A DNA stretch of 60,288 nucleotides from Actinacidiphila paucisporea (GCF_900142575.1 NZ_FRBI01000013.1:162589-222876), one strand, 5' to 3'. Positions 1-9,766 are shown, counted from the first letter of the stretch. The notes: generated by a model not told the origin, from the letters alone. A program made the numbers and translations.

Positions 1-1059
1 GACACCGGCCAGTTCGCCCGCCCCGGCCACGGGCGCACCGACGGCACCGGGCAGTTCCCCGTCCAGGGCGGCCCCGGCGACACCGGCCAGTTCCCGGTAC
101 CGCAGCAGCCCGGGCAGGGCGGTCCCGGTGAGACCGCGCAGTTCCCCGCGGTCCGCGCCGACGACACCTTCGGCGGCGGCGGGCAGTACGCGCCGCCCGC
201 CGGCGGCCGTCCGCAGGGCGGCCCCGGCTACCGGGACGGCGGCGCACCGCAGCAGCCGTACGACACCGGCCGGCAGCAGATGCCGGGCCAGGAGCGCGGC
301 GACGTCACCGGGCAGCACCCGATGGCGCCGCAGCCGGGCATGCCGGGCGGCCAGGGGCCGTTCCAGCAGCGGCCCGGACAGCAGCCGCCGCAGCAGCCCG
401 CGGAGCCGATGGCGCTGCCGCCGGCCCAGACCAGGGGCGACGAGCCCACGCCGATCTTCTCGGCGATCGAGTCCGACTGGTTCCGCACCGGCCAGGCGGA
501 GCGGATGCAGCAGATCCACGTCGAGCAGAGCGCGCGCGGCCAGCAGGCCCCGCCGGCGCCCCGCCCGGTGGGCCGCACCGCACCGCCGCAGCGGCCGCGT
601 ACCGAACGCCCGGGTCCGGCGGGCCCGCAGCGGCCCGGCACCAGCGCACCGCAGCCGCAGGCGCCGCAGCAGGCGCCCGCGCCGGCCACCTCGGGACCGG
701 CTCCCGCCGCCTCGGCGGCGGCGCCGCCCGCGCCGTCGGCGCAGCCGCTGCCGCGCGAGACGCCGAACTGGCGCACCTCGCCCAACGACGCGCTGCGCCA
801 GCGGGCCGAGGCGGTCCGCGAGCCGTCGGCCGGCGGGGTCACCCCCTCGGGGCTGCCGCGCCGGGTGCCGCGGGCGAATCTCGTCGCCGGTGGCGCGGCC
901 CAGCCGTCCCAGCCCCAGCAGGGCGGCCCCCAGGTCTCCCGTTCGCCCGACGACGTACGCGGGCGGCTGACCAATCTCCGGCGGGGTATCCAGCAGGGCC
1001 GGGAGGCCGGCGGCACGACCGATGGCCGCGGTTTCGGTACGAATCATCAGGAGCGTTAG
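1..1059 (+). CDS. cvnA: Conservon sensor histidine kinase, C-terminal part (CvnA-like)
   Basis: The frame is open from the first base and stops at TAG 1057-1059, so only the last 352 residues are present. They form a low-complexity Pro/Gln/Gly tail with a repeated TGQF motif (visible residues 1-5, 16-19, 27-31 and, as ETAQF, 44-48). A short ordered block around PIFSAIESDWF follows, and the end is basic (LTNLRRGIQQGRE). The kinase and sensor domains lie outside the window. The assignment rests on context: roadblock, DUF742 and Ras-like GTPase genes follow directly, the arrangement of Streptomyces conservons, whose first gene is a membrane histidine kinase with a long disordered C terminus. The tail probably docks the downstream proteins, which is inference. 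AGGAG near its end serves the next gene, so the genes are likely cotranscribed. Confidence 0.8.
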   Translation, partial: DTGQFARPGHGRTDGTGQFPVQGGPGDTGQFPVPQQPGQGGPGETAQFPAVRADDTFGGGGQYAPPAGGRPQGGPGYRDGGAPQQPYDTGRQQMPGQERGDVTGQHPMAPQPGMPGGQGPFQQRPGQQPPQQPAEPMALPPAQTRGDEPTPIFSAIESDWFRTGQAERMQQIHVEQSARGQQAPPAPRPVGRTAPPQRPRTERPGPAGPQRPGTSAPQPQAPQQAPAPATSGPAPAASAAAPPAPSAQPLPRETPNWRTSPNDALRQRAEAVREPSAGGVTPSGLPRRVPRANLVAGGAAQPSQPQQGGPQVSRSPDDVRGRLTNLRRGIQQGREAGGTTDGRGFGTNHQER

Positions 1060-1482
1060 TTGAGTGCGATGAGCCAGGCGGCACAGAACCTGAACTGGTT
1101 GATCACCAACTTCGTGGACAACACCCCCGGGGTGTCCCACACCGTGGTGGTCTCCGCCGACGGCCTGCTGCTCGCGATGTCCGACGGATTCCCCCGCGAC
1201 CGCGCCGACCAGCTCGCCGCCGTCGCCTCCGGCCTGACCTCACTGACCGCCGGAGCCTCCCGCATCTTCGAAGGCGGCAGCGTCAACCAGACCGTCGTCG
1301 AGATGGAACGCGGCTTCCTCTTCATCATGTCCGTCTCCGACGGCTCCTCCCTGGCCGTACTCGCCCACCCCGAGTGCGACATCGGCCTCGTCGGCTACGA
1401 AATGGCCCTGCTCGTCGACCGCGCAGGCACCGTCCTCACCCCCGACCTCAGGGCCGAACTACAGGGCAGCCTGCTCAACTAG
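1060..1482 (+). CDS. cvnB: Roadblock/LC7-domain protein of conservon (CvnB-like)
   Basis: A 140-residue protein made almost entirely of one roadblock/LC7 domain (NLNWLITNFVDNTPGVSHTV, then VVSADGLLLAMS). In conservons this protein acts with the sensor kinase and the small GTPase in a membrane-proximal, G-protein-like complex. The TTG at 1060 directly follows the upstream stop and has AGGAG (1049-1053) six bases before it. An in-frame ATG at 1069 is the alternative start, but its spacing of 15 is poor. There are no membrane segments. The next gene starts 85 bases downstream with its own strong ribosome site. Confidence 0.93.
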   Translation: MSAMSQAAQNLNWLITNFVDNTPGVSHTVVVSADGLLLAMSDGFPRDRADQLAAVASGLTSLTAGASRIFEGGSVNQTVVEMERGFLFIMSVSDGSSLAVLAHPECDIGLVGYEMALLVDRAGTVLTPDLRAELQGSLLN

Positions 1483-1567
1483 CTCAACCAGCGAACGGGC
1501 GTGCGGTCGCGTCCTGGCCTCTTCCAGAGGTCCGGGCGGCGTCGCAGCCGTATCAGGAGGAGGACTC

Positions 1568-2143
1568 GTGAGCACGTCTCCCGGCGCGGAGCCGTATGGC
1601 AGCCCGCACCAGCCGCCTGTGAACCCGTACTACCCGTCGGCGCCCGCGCCGGAGCCTGAACCGTACCGGCCGCCGCGGCAGCCGCGTATCCAGCCGTACC
1701 AGCCGCCGCAGGCGCCGCCTCCGCAGGCCCCGCGCGGCGGCGGCCGGGGTGCGGGGGGCGGCGGGCAGGGCGGCGGGACCGGTGGCCGGCGCTCTCAGAC
1801 GCCCAGCGGGTTCGTACGCCCGTACGCCATGACCGGCGGCCGCACCAGGCCGCGCTACCAGCTCGCCATCGAGGCACTGGTCAGCACCACCGCGGAACCC
1901 GAGCGGCTGCGCGGGCAGCTGCCGGAGCACCAGCGGATCTGCCTGCTGTGCCGGGAGATCAAGTCGATCGCGGAGATCTCCGCGCTGCTGACGATCCCGC
2001 TCGGTGTGGTCAGGATCCTGGTGGCGGACCTGGCCGAGGCCGGCCTGGTCACGATTCACCAGCCCGGCGGCGACGAGGCCGCGGGCGGACAGCCAGATGT
2101 GACATTGCTTGAGAGGGTGCTCAGTGGACTTCGGAAGCTCTAG
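1568..2143 (+). CDS. cvnC: DUF742 protein of conservon (CvnC-like)
   Basis: A 191-residue protein. Residues 1-85 are a Pro/Gln/Gly-rich disordered arm. The C-terminal part is a DUF742 winged-helix-like domain beginning GFVRPYAMTGGRT and containing LPEHQRICLLCREIKSIAEI and LTIPLGVVRILVADLAEAGL. GTG 1568 is preceded by AGGAGGAGG (1555-1563). It sits between the roadblock and GTPase genes, and its stop lies inside the start of the GTPase gene (about 20-nt overlap), so translation of the two is probably coupled. The molecular function of DUF742 is not established. A DNA- or protein-binding adaptor role is suggested by the fold only. Confidence 0.92.
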   Translation: MSTSPGAEPYGSPHQPPVNPYYPSAPAPEPEPYRPPRQPRIQPYQPPQAPPPQAPRGGGRGAGGGGQGGGTGGRRSQTPSGFVRPYAMTGGRTRPRYQLAIEALVSTTAEPERLRGQLPEHQRICLLCREIKSIAEISALLTIPLGVVRILVADLAEAGLVTIHQPGGDEAAGGQPDVTLLERVLSGLRKL

Positions 2144-2702
2144 CGGCCCGGCGCGCGCCACTACTTCCGCGAAAATCGTGGTGGCGGGCGGATTCGGCGT
2201 GGGCAAGACCACGTTCGTCGGTGCCGTGTCGGAGATCAACCCGCTGCGCACCGAAGCCGTGATGACCTCCGCGTCGGCAGGCATCGACGACCTGACGCAC
2301 GCGCCCGACAAGACCACCACGACGGTGGCCATGGACTTCGGCCGGATCACCCTGGACCAGGACCTGATCCTCTACCTGTTCGGCACCCCGGGACAGGACC
2401 GCTTCTGGTTCATGTGGGACGACCTGGTGCGCGGCGCGATCGGCGCGATCGTGCTGGTCGACACCCGGCGGCTGGCGGACTGCTTCCCCGCCGTGGACTA
2501 CTTCGAGAACAGCGGCCTGCCGTTCGTCATCGCGCTCAACGGCTTCGACGGCCACCAGCCCTACGGCCCGGAGGAGGTGCGCGAGGCCCTGCAGATCGGC
2601 CCCGAGGCACCGATCATCGTCACCGACGCCCGCCACCGCCCCGAGGCGAAGAGCGCGCTGATCACCCTGGTGGAGCACGCCCTGATGGCCCGGCTCCGCT
2701 GA
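2124..2702 (+). CDS. cvnD: Ras-like small GTPase of conservon (CvnD-like)
   Basis: A GTP-binding protein of about 192 residues from the GTG at 2124. GAGAGGG precedes this start, and an upstream in-frame TTG at 2109 is less likely. The P-loop GGFGVGKTT is at residues 22-30, switch-like FGTPGQDRF follows, and the base-recognition region reads ALNGFDG, so NGxD replaces the usual NKxD. Conservon GTPases are thought to relay signals from the CvnA kinase through CvnB and CvnC. The start codon lies within the end of cvnC, which indicates translational coupling. It is the last gene of the operon: a 23-bp hairpin begins 12 bases after its stop. Confidence 0.93.
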   Translation: MDFGSSSGPARATTSAKIVVAGGFGVGKTTFVGAVSEINPLRTEAVMTSASAGIDDLTHAPDKTTTTVAMDFGRITLDQDLILYLFGTPGQDRFWFMWDDLVRGAIGAIVLVDTRRLADCFPAVDYFENSGLPFVIALNGFDGHQPYGPEEVREALQIGPEAPIIVTDARHRPEAKSALITLVEHALMARLR

Positions 2703-2714
2703 CGCGGGACCCCG

Positions 2715-2764
2715 CGCAACGGGTGAGGCCCCGCACCGGAAGGTGCGGGGCCTCACCCGTTGCG
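2715..2764 (+). terminator. Strong hairpin terminator after the conservon
   Basis: A perfect 23-bp inverted repeat with a GGAA loop (arms 2715-2737 and 2742-2764) lies between the convergent cvnD and accE genes. There is no U-tract, which is common for streptomycete terminators. Its position suggests it serves both directions. Confidence 0.8.
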
Positions 2765-2779
2765 GGCGTTGCGGGCCGG

Positions 2780-2995
2780 TCAGCCCTGCCAGGAGTGTGG
2801 CGGGCGGAAGCCGGGGGTGCGCTCCAGGCGCCGCCAGCCGGCGGTGGACCTGAGGGGCAGTTCGGGGGCGCTGTCGGTGCCGGCGGCGGCCCGGGCGAGC
2901 AGGATCGCGGTGATCGCGGCCAGCTCCTCGGGGGCGACGTGGCCCTTCTCGACTCGCACGAGGGAAGCAGCGGGTGTGCTCACAGTGGTCTCCAT
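2780..2995 (-). CDS. accE: Acyl-CoA carboxylase epsilon subunit
   Basis: A 71-residue protein that starts 2 bases after the accB stop. It has the expected pattern of actinobacterial epsilon subunits: a helix VEKGHVAPEELAAITAILLA near residues 15-35, a small variable middle, and a Trp-containing tail (WRRLERTPGFRPPHSWQG). Epsilon subunits bridge or stabilise the biotinylated alpha chain and the carboxyltransferase beta chain in actinomycete acyl-CoA carboxylases. No separate ribosome site is evident, so coupling to accB is likely. It is downstream of accB, and both end at the conservon terminator hairpin. Confidence 0.92.
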   Translation of the reverse strand: METTVSTPAASLVRVEKGHVAPEELAAITAILLARAAAGTDSAPELPLRSTAGWRRLERTPGFRPPHSWQG

Positions 2996-2997
2996 GG

Positions 2998-4581
<1,584 letters not shown>

Positions 4582-4751
4582 GCAACGACAGTACGAGCCG
4601 CAGGCCGAAAAACGGGCCATCGACTTCGTACAGTGTCCGTCGCCGCTTCATGGCGGATCCCGACAGAAACAGGCGACGGCGGGGTTCCGCTTGGCTGCCG
4701 CGGCACCCCGCCGTCGGTCCGCCCGCACCCGGGCGACACATGGGCGTAACG

Positions 4752-5621
4752 TCAGCGACCCTCGACGGCGGCCGCCAGGGCCAGCACCCGCCTGGCCTCC
4801 TCGACATGCAGGTTCTCGATCATCCTGCCGTCCACCGTGACCACCCCACGGCCCTGTGACGTGGCCTGATCGAAGGCCTCGATGATCCGCCGGGAGCGTT
4901 CGACGTCCGCCGCGGCGGGGGCGAAGATCCGGTTGCAGGGCTCCAGTTGGCGGGGGTGGATGAGCGTCTTCCCGTCGAAGCCGAGCTGCCGGGCTTGGAG
5001 GGATTCCGCTTCGAAGCCGGGCAGATCCTGCACGTCGTTGTAGACACCGTCCAAGATGACCTTATCCGTGGCGCGGGCCGCGAGCAGGGCCATGGACAGG
5101 GCCGTGAGCAGCGGCGCCCGGCCCGGGACGTGCTCGGCGTGCAGTTCCTTGGCCAGGTCGTTGGTGCCCATGACCAGAACGGTCAGCCGCTCGTCGGCCG
5201 CGGCGATCCGCCGCGCGTCGAACATCGCGGCGGGCGTCTCGATCATCGCCCAGACGGCCGTACGGTCGGGGGCGCCGGCCGCCTCCAGCGCGGCCACCAC
5301 CGCGGCCACCGTCTCCGGGGCGTCCACCTTGGGCACCACGACCGCGTCAGGACCCGCCTCGGCCGCCGCCCGCAGGTCGTCGGCGTGCCAGGGGGTGCCG
5401 GGCGCGTTGACCCGGATCGTCACCTCGCGGTGGCCGTAGGCGCCGCTCGCGGCAGCCGCGGCGACCCGGTCCCTGGCCTCCTTCTTCGCGTCGGGGGCGA
5501 CCGAGTCCTCAAGGTCGAGGATCAGCGCGTCGGTGGGCAGGGTGCGGGCCTTCTCCAGGGCGCGCTCGTTGGCGCCGGGCATGTAGAGGACCGAGCGGCG
5601 GGGGCGGGGGGTCTCGGTCAT
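4752..5621 (-). CDS. HpcH/HpaI aldolase / citrate-lyase-beta family protein (malyl-CoA thioesterase-like)
   Basis: A 289-residue TIM-barrel protein of the CitE/malyl-CoA lyase family. Visible signatures are RSVLYMPGANERALEKA at the N terminus, LILDLEDSVAPDAKKEAR with metal-ligand acidic residues, TIRVNAPGT, VVPKVDAPETV, MIETPAAMFDA, and the C-terminal GKTLIHPRQLEPCN. Its ATG overlaps the stop of the upstream paralogue by an ATGA, indicating coupling. Paired genes of this family occur in the ethylmalonyl-CoA pathway, where one encodes (2R,3S)-beta-methylmalyl-CoA/malyl-CoA lyase and the other a (3S)-malyl-CoA thioesterase. The shorter gene is the likelier thioesterase. This is inference, since crotonyl-CoA carboxylase/reductase is not in the window. 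Confidence 0.85.
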   Translation of the reverse strand: MTETPRPRRSVLYMPGANERALEKARTLPTDALILDLEDSVAPDAKKEARDRVAAAAASGAYGHREVTIRVNAPGTPWHADDLRAAAEAGPDAVVVPKVDAPETVAAVVAALEAAGAPDRTAVWAMIETPAAMFDARRIAAADERLTVLVMGTNDLAKELHAEHVPGRAPLLTALSMALLAARATDKVILDGVYNDVQDLPGFEAESLQARQLGFDGKTLIHPRQLEPCNRIFAPAAADVERSRRIIEAFDQATSQGRGVVTVDGRMIENLHVEEARRVLALAAAVEGR

Positions 5622-6703
5622 CGCCGGGCCGCCTTGTCCGCGGCGGCGTAGGACTCGGCCAGTTCGGGGTCGCGGGCGGCGAGGGCTTCGGCGAGCCCGA
5701 CCACCACCTGGCACTGCTTGTAGGTGGCGTCGTCCTGCATCTTGCCGTCGATCATGACCGCGCCGGTGCCGTCGCCCATCGCCTCGATCACCTGCCGCGC
5801 CCAGGCCACGTCCTGCGGCGCCGGGGAGAACACCCGCTTGGCGATGTCGATCTGCACGGGGTGCAGCGTCCAGGCGCCGACGCAGCCGAGCAGGAAGGCG
5901 TTGCGGAACTGGTCCTCGCAGGCGGTGACGTCCTGGATGTCGCCGAAGGGCCCGTAGTACGGCAGGATGCCGTTCGCCGCGCACGCGTCGACCATCCGGG
6001 CGATCGTGTAGTGCCACAGGTCCTGCTGGTAGGTCGCCCGGGGCGCGTCGGCGGGGGTGCCCTCGCCGGAGGCCGCCGGCGGGTCCTCGCGGACCAGGTA
6101 GCCGGGGTGGCCGCCGCCGACCCTGGTGGTCTTCATCCGCCGGCTGGCGGCCAGGTCGGCGGGGCCGAGCGAGATGCCCTGCATCCGGGGGCTGGCCCCG
6201 GCGATCGCCTCGACGTCGGCGACGCCCGCGGCGGTCTCCAGGATGGCGTGCACCAGGATCGGCCGCCGCAGGCCCGCCCTGGCCTCCAGCTGGGCCAGCA
6301 GCCGGTCCACGTAGTGGATGTCGTGCGCGCCCTCCACCTTGGGGACCATCACGACGTCGAGCCGGTCGCCGATCTCGGTGACCAGGGTGAGCAGGTCGTC
6401 CAGCGCCCAGGGCGAGTCCAGGCTGTTGATCCTGGTCCACAGCTGGGTCTCGCCGAAGTCGGTGGACCGGGCGACGGAGACCAGCCCCGCACGGGCCGCC
6501 TCCTTGCGGTCCGCGGCGACGGCGTCCTCCAGGTTGCCCAGCAGCACGTCCACCCGCGGTGCCAGGGCGGGGATCTTGGCGGCCATCTTCTCGTTGCCTG
6601 GATCGAAGAAGTGGATCATCCGTGAGGGCCGGAACGGCACCTCGCGCAGGGGCGCGGGCGCCCCCACGGCCAGCGGGCGGAAGAAGTCCTTCGCCGAGCG
6701 CAT
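5618..6703 (-). CDS. HpcH/HpaI aldolase family protein (malyl-CoA/beta-methylmalyl-CoA lyase-like)
   Basis: A 361-residue paralogue of the downstream gene. Shared barrel motifs are MIHFFDPGNEKMAAK, LLGNLEDAV, LWTRINSLDSPWA, VVMVPKVEGAHDI, ILVHAILETAAGVADVEAI, ISLGPADLAASRRM and GAWTLHPVQIDIAKRVFSP. The ILETAAG and SLGPADLA blocks are typical of CoA-thioester lyases of this family. The ATG at 6703 has GGGAG five bases upstream. It is first of a two-gene operon joined by an ATGA overlap. The likely reaction is reversible cleavage of malyl-CoA or methylmalyl-CoA to glyoxylate plus acetyl-CoA or propionyl-CoA, which would feed the neighbouring acyl-CoA carboxylase. That link is inference. Confidence 0.85.
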   Translation of the reverse strand: MRSAKDFFRPLAVGAPAPLREVPFRPSRMIHFFDPGNEKMAAKIPALAPRVDVLLGNLEDAVAADRKEAARAGLVSVARSTDFGETQLWTRINSLDSPWALDDLLTLVTEIGDRLDVVMVPKVEGAHDIHYVDRLLAQLEARAGLRRPILVHAILETAAGVADVEAIAGASPRMQGISLGPADLAASRRMKTTRVGGGHPGYLVREDPPAASGEGTPADAPRATYQQDLWHYTIARMVDACAANGILPYYGPFGDIQDVTACEDQFRNAFLLGCVGAWTLHPVQIDIAKRVFSPAPQDVAWARQVIEAMGDGTGAVMIDGKMQDDATYKQCQVVVGLAEALAARDPELAESYAAADKAARR

Positions 6704-6767
6704 GCGATCTCCCGGTGGGTCGGGTCGAGGGTTCGCCGCTCACCCTATGACTGCCGGGGTGCGGAGA

Positions 6768-7256
6768 TTACCCGCCAGTACGTGTGCTGTTGGTCACCGG
6801 CTGCCAGCGCATCGTCAGGTCCGGTTCGTTCTCCATGTTGCGGGATCCGTCGTTGCTGTCGACCACTGTGAAGCCGTGGCGCGCGTAGAAAGCGATGGCG
6901 CCGGTGTTGCGCTGGAAGACCGCGAGCGTCAGACCGCCCGGCCGGTACGCCTTCGCCGCGCCGAGCAGCGCACTGCCGACGCCGCGTCGCAGGACGCCGG
7001 CCAGCAGGTAGAGGGCGTCCAGGTGGCCGCCGGCGACGGCCGCGTAGCCCACCACCCGGTCCTGGCCGTCGACGGCCACCCACACCGCGGACCCCGGTAT
7101 GACCACGTCCCGCACCCACGCCTCGACCTCGGCGTCGCTGCGCCGGCGCGGCGGCAGGTAGGGCATGGTCGCCTCGCGGGAGGCGACGTGGACATGGGCG
7201 ACGGCGGCGGCGTCCGCGGGCACGGCCGCACGGACGGCGAAGGGGGCGGTGGTCAC
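6768..7256 (-). CDS. GNAT family N-acetyltransferase
   Basis: A 162-residue single GNAT domain. The acetyl-CoA binding motif reads LYLLAGVLRRGVGSALLGAA (an R/Q-x-x-G-x-G/A variant near residues 84-103), followed by LTLAVFQRNTGAIAFYARHGF, the usual beta-5/helix-4 element. The substrate is unknown. It is on the same strand as the malyl-CoA lyase genes, 64 bases upstream of them, and may share their transcript. No membrane segment or signal is present. Confidence 0.88.
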   Translation of the reverse strand: MTTAPFAVRAAVPADAAAVAHVHVASREATMPYLPPRRRSDAEVEAWVRDVVIPGSAVWVAVDGQDRVVGYAAVAGGHLDALYLLAGVLRRGVGSALLGAAKAYRPGGLTLAVFQRNTGAIAFYARHGFTVVDSNDGSRNMENEPDLTMRWQPVTNSTRTGG

Positions 7257-7324
7257 CGGGGCACCCTAGAGGCCGCGGCGGGCGCGGTGACACCGGTTTT
7301 CGCCCCGGGCCGCGTCCGTGCAGC

Positions 7325-7353
7325 GCCCCGCGCCCCTGCGGGGGGCGCGGGGC
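7325..7353 (-). terminator. GC-rich hairpin downstream of the secreted-protein gene
   Basis: A 12-bp inverted repeat (arms 7325-7336 and 7342-7353) with a 5-nt loop begins 7 bases beyond the stop of the minus-strand gene at 7360. There is no U-tract. It probably terminates that gene ahead of the GNAT gene. Confidence 0.65.
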
Positions 7354-7359
7354 GGCCGT

Positions 7360-7869
7360 TCAGCAGCCGCAGGTGTAGTAGAGGGCGTCCCAGTGGGTGC
7401 CCTCGTCCGCGTAGATGTTGCCGGAGGCGGCCTGCCACTGGGGGTAGCCGTCACCGCGCAGGCCGATGTAGGTGAAGGAGTTGTGGACGTAGTTGTTGAG
7501 GCAGGTGTTCTTGGCGTAGTCGAGCTTGTAGCCGTTCCAGTGCGAGTACGTGCCGCTGGCGTGGCCGGTCTCGGTGCCGCCGGTGATGTTGAGGGCGCAG
7601 CCGCTCGCGTGCTTGAGGGTCACCGCGCCCTGGGCGGTGGCCTGGTTGAGCTGGTCGAACGACGTACACGTCGACACGTTGCGGTTGGAGCAGCCGCCGG
7701 ACGACGACCAGGTGATGCCCGCGGCGCTGAACATGGACGTGGCCTGGGCCTGGGTGAGCTTGGTGACGGCGAAGGCGTCGGTGGAGGCGGCCAGTCCGAC
7801 TCCGGGGGCGAAGAGCGCGGTGCCGACGAGGGTGAGCGTGCTCGCGACGGTACGGATGCGCATGCGCAT
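7360..7869 (-). CDS. Secreted cysteine-rich protein with M15-peptidase-like metal motif
   Basis: A 169-residue protein starting at ATG 7869, with AGGAGG eight bases upstream. Residues 1-28 are a Sec signal peptide (MRMRIR, hydrophobic core, cleavage likely near GLAAST). The mature part has six cysteines (60, 68, 91, 123, 167, 169), suggesting three disulfides. Residues 110-117 (HWNGYKLD) match the HxxGxxxD zinc-ligand pattern of M15 D,D-peptidases, and 156-161 (EGTHWD) resembles the family's catalytic Glu and third ligand His. A secreted cell-wall peptidase is therefore possible but not established. The gene stands alone, with a hairpin behind it. Confidence 0.85.
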   Translation of the reverse strand: MRMRIRTVASTLTLVGTALFAPGVGLAASTDAFAVTKLTQAQATSMFSAAGITWSSSGGCSNRNVSTCTSFDQLNQATAQGAVTLKHASGCALNITGGTETGHASGTYSHWNGYKLDYAKNTCLNNYVHNSFTYIGLRGDGYPQWQAASGNIYADEGTHWDALYYTCGC

Positions 7870-8040
7870 GCCTTTTTCCTCCTGCTGATTCGCTGGGGTG
7901 GGCGTGTTGCAGGTGGCGCAGGAGGAGTGTGCCCGAGTGTCTACGCGCGTCGCCACCCCTTTGCGAAATGAACATGACATGGCGGTCGCCCGGCGGGAAT
8001 CCCCGCCGGGCGACCGGTCCGCGAAACCGCCGCTCCCCCG

Positions 8041-9639
8041 CTACTCCTGCGGCTCCAGACCCGCGCGCAGCAGCCCGTAGGCGTAGGCGTCGTCGAGCGC
8101 CTGCCAGGAGGCGGCGATCACGTTGTCCGCAACGCCCACCGTGGACCACTCGGCCTCGCCGTCGGTCGTGGTGATCAGCACCCGGGTCGTGGAGTCGGTG
8201 CCCGAGGTGCCCTCCAGGATGCGGACCTTGTAGTCGACCAGCGCGAACTCGGCGAGCTTGGGGTAGATCCGCTCCAGCGCGCTGAGCAGCGCGCGGTCCA
8301 GCGCGTTGACCGGGCCGTTGCCCTCGGCGGTGGCGACGATCCGCTCGCCCTTGGCCCACATCTTCACCGTCGCCTCGTTGGCGTGCGTCCCGTCCGGGCG
8401 GTCCTCGGTGATGACCCGCCAGGACTCGGTACGGAAGTAGCGCTGCGGCCTGCCGTTGATCTCGGCCTGCAGCAGCAGCGCGAACGACGCGTCGGCCGCC
8501 TCGTATGTGTAGCCCTTCAGCTCGCGCTCCTTGACCCGCGCGACCACCCGGCCCACCAGCTCGCGGTCCTCGCCGAGGTCGATGCCCAACTCCCGGCCCT
8601 TGAGCTCGATCGAGGCGCGGCCGGCCATGTCGGAGACCAGCATCCGCATGGTGTTGCCGACCATCTCGGGGTCGATGTGCTGGTAGAGGTCGGGGTCCAC
8701 CTTGATCGCGGACGCGTGCAGGCCCGCCTTGTGCGCGAAGGCGGAAACCCCCACATAGGGCTGGTGAGTCGAGGGCGGCAGGTTGACGACCTCGGCGATG
8801 GCGTGCGAGATCCGGGTCATCTCGCCGAGCGCGCCCTCCGGCAGCACCCGGCGGCCGTGCTTGAGCTCCAGCGCGGCGACCACCGGGAACAGGTTGGAAT
8901 TGCCGACCCGTTCGCCGTAGCCGTTGGCGGTGCACTGCACGTGCGTGGCACCGGCGTCCACCGCGGCCAGGGTGTTGGCGACCGCGCAACCGGTGTCGTC
9001 CTGAGCATGGATGCCGAGCCTGGCCCCGGTGTCGGCGAGCACCAGGCCGGTGACGGCCTGCACCTGGGCGGGCAGCATGCCGCCGTTGGTGTCGCACAGC
9101 ACCACGACCGAGGCGCCGGCCTCGTGCGCGGTCCGTACGACCTGGGTGGCGTAGGCGGCGTTGGCCTTGTAGCCGTCGAAGAAGTGCTCGCAGTCCACGA
9201 ACACCCGGCGCCCCTGGGCGACCAGGTGCGAGACGGTGTCGCCGACCATCGCCAGGTTCTCCTCCAGCGTGGTGCGCAGCGCCAGTTCGACGTGGCGGTC
9301 GTGCGACTTGGCGACCAGGGTGATCACCGGGGCTCCCGAGTCCAGCAGCGCCTGGACCTGGGGGTCGTCGGCGGCTTTGCCGCCCGCCCTGCGGGTCGCG
9401 CCGAACGCGACCAGGGTGGCGGTCTTGAGGTCCAGCTCCATGGCGGCGCGGGCGAAGAACTCGGTGTCGCGGGGGTTGGCTCCCGGCCAGCCGCCCTCGA
9501 TGAATCCCACCCCGAAGTCGTCCAGGTGCCGGGCGATCGTCAGCTTGTCGGCGACGGTGAGGTTGATCCCCTCACGCTGGGCGCCGTCGCGCAGCGTGGT
9601 GTCGAAAACGTGGAAGCTGTCGTCCGGTTCGGCGGTCAT
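8041..9639 (-). CDS. cimA: (R)-citramalate synthase
   Basis: A 532-residue enzyme that condenses pyruvate with acetyl-CoA to (R)-citramalate, a threonine-independent route to 2-oxobutyrate and isoleucine. The N-terminal HMGL-type barrel opens FDTTLRDGAQREGINLT and has HAQDDTGCAVANTLAAVDAG and NGYGERVGNSNL. A connecting region contains VGVSAFAHKAGLHASAI. The C-terminal third is a LeuA-type regulatory domain (LVDYKVRILEGTSGTDSTTRV), where end-product inhibition normally acts. The start is ATG 9639 with CAGGAG about 11 bases upstream. The family is split between alpha-isopropylmalate and citramalate synthases; length and motifs match the citramalate type. A terminator-like hairpin in its leader suggests attenuation. 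Confidence 0.92.
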   Translation of the reverse strand: MTAEPDDSFHVFDTTLRDGAQREGINLTVADKLTIARHLDDFGVGFIEGGWPGANPRDTEFFARAAMELDLKTATLVAFGATRRAGGKAADDPQVQALLDSGAPVITLVAKSHDRHVELALRTTLEENLAMVGDTVSHLVAQGRRVFVDCEHFFDGYKANAAYATQVVRTAHEAGASVVVLCDTNGGMLPAQVQAVTGLVLADTGARLGIHAQDDTGCAVANTLAAVDAGATHVQCTANGYGERVGNSNLFPVVAALELKHGRRVLPEGALGEMTRISHAIAEVVNLPPSTHQPYVGVSAFAHKAGLHASAIKVDPDLYQHIDPEMVGNTMRMLVSDMAGRASIELKGRELGIDLGEDRELVGRVVARVKERELKGYTYEAADASFALLLQAEINGRPQRYFRTESWRVITEDRPDGTHANEATVKMWAKGERIVATAEGNGPVNALDRALLSALERIYPKLAEFALVDYKVRILEGTSGTDSTTRVLITTTDGEAEWSTVGVADNVIAASWQALDDAYAYGLLRAGLEPQE

Positions 9640-9766
9640 GGCTGTCGTAACTCCTGTCGGGTGAGTGGGTTGCCGCCGGATGTCCTGACATCCGGAGGGT
9701 CCAGCTCCACTTGCCCCCATCATCCCTCGTGCGGTTCCGCCTCCGGCGCGGGTGGTCCGGGAAACG

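Noticed and set aside
4621..4751. Possible gene between the malyl-CoA lyase pair and accB
   Set aside because: 131 bases with stops in most frames, no ribosome site and no coding bias; probably promoter DNA for accB.
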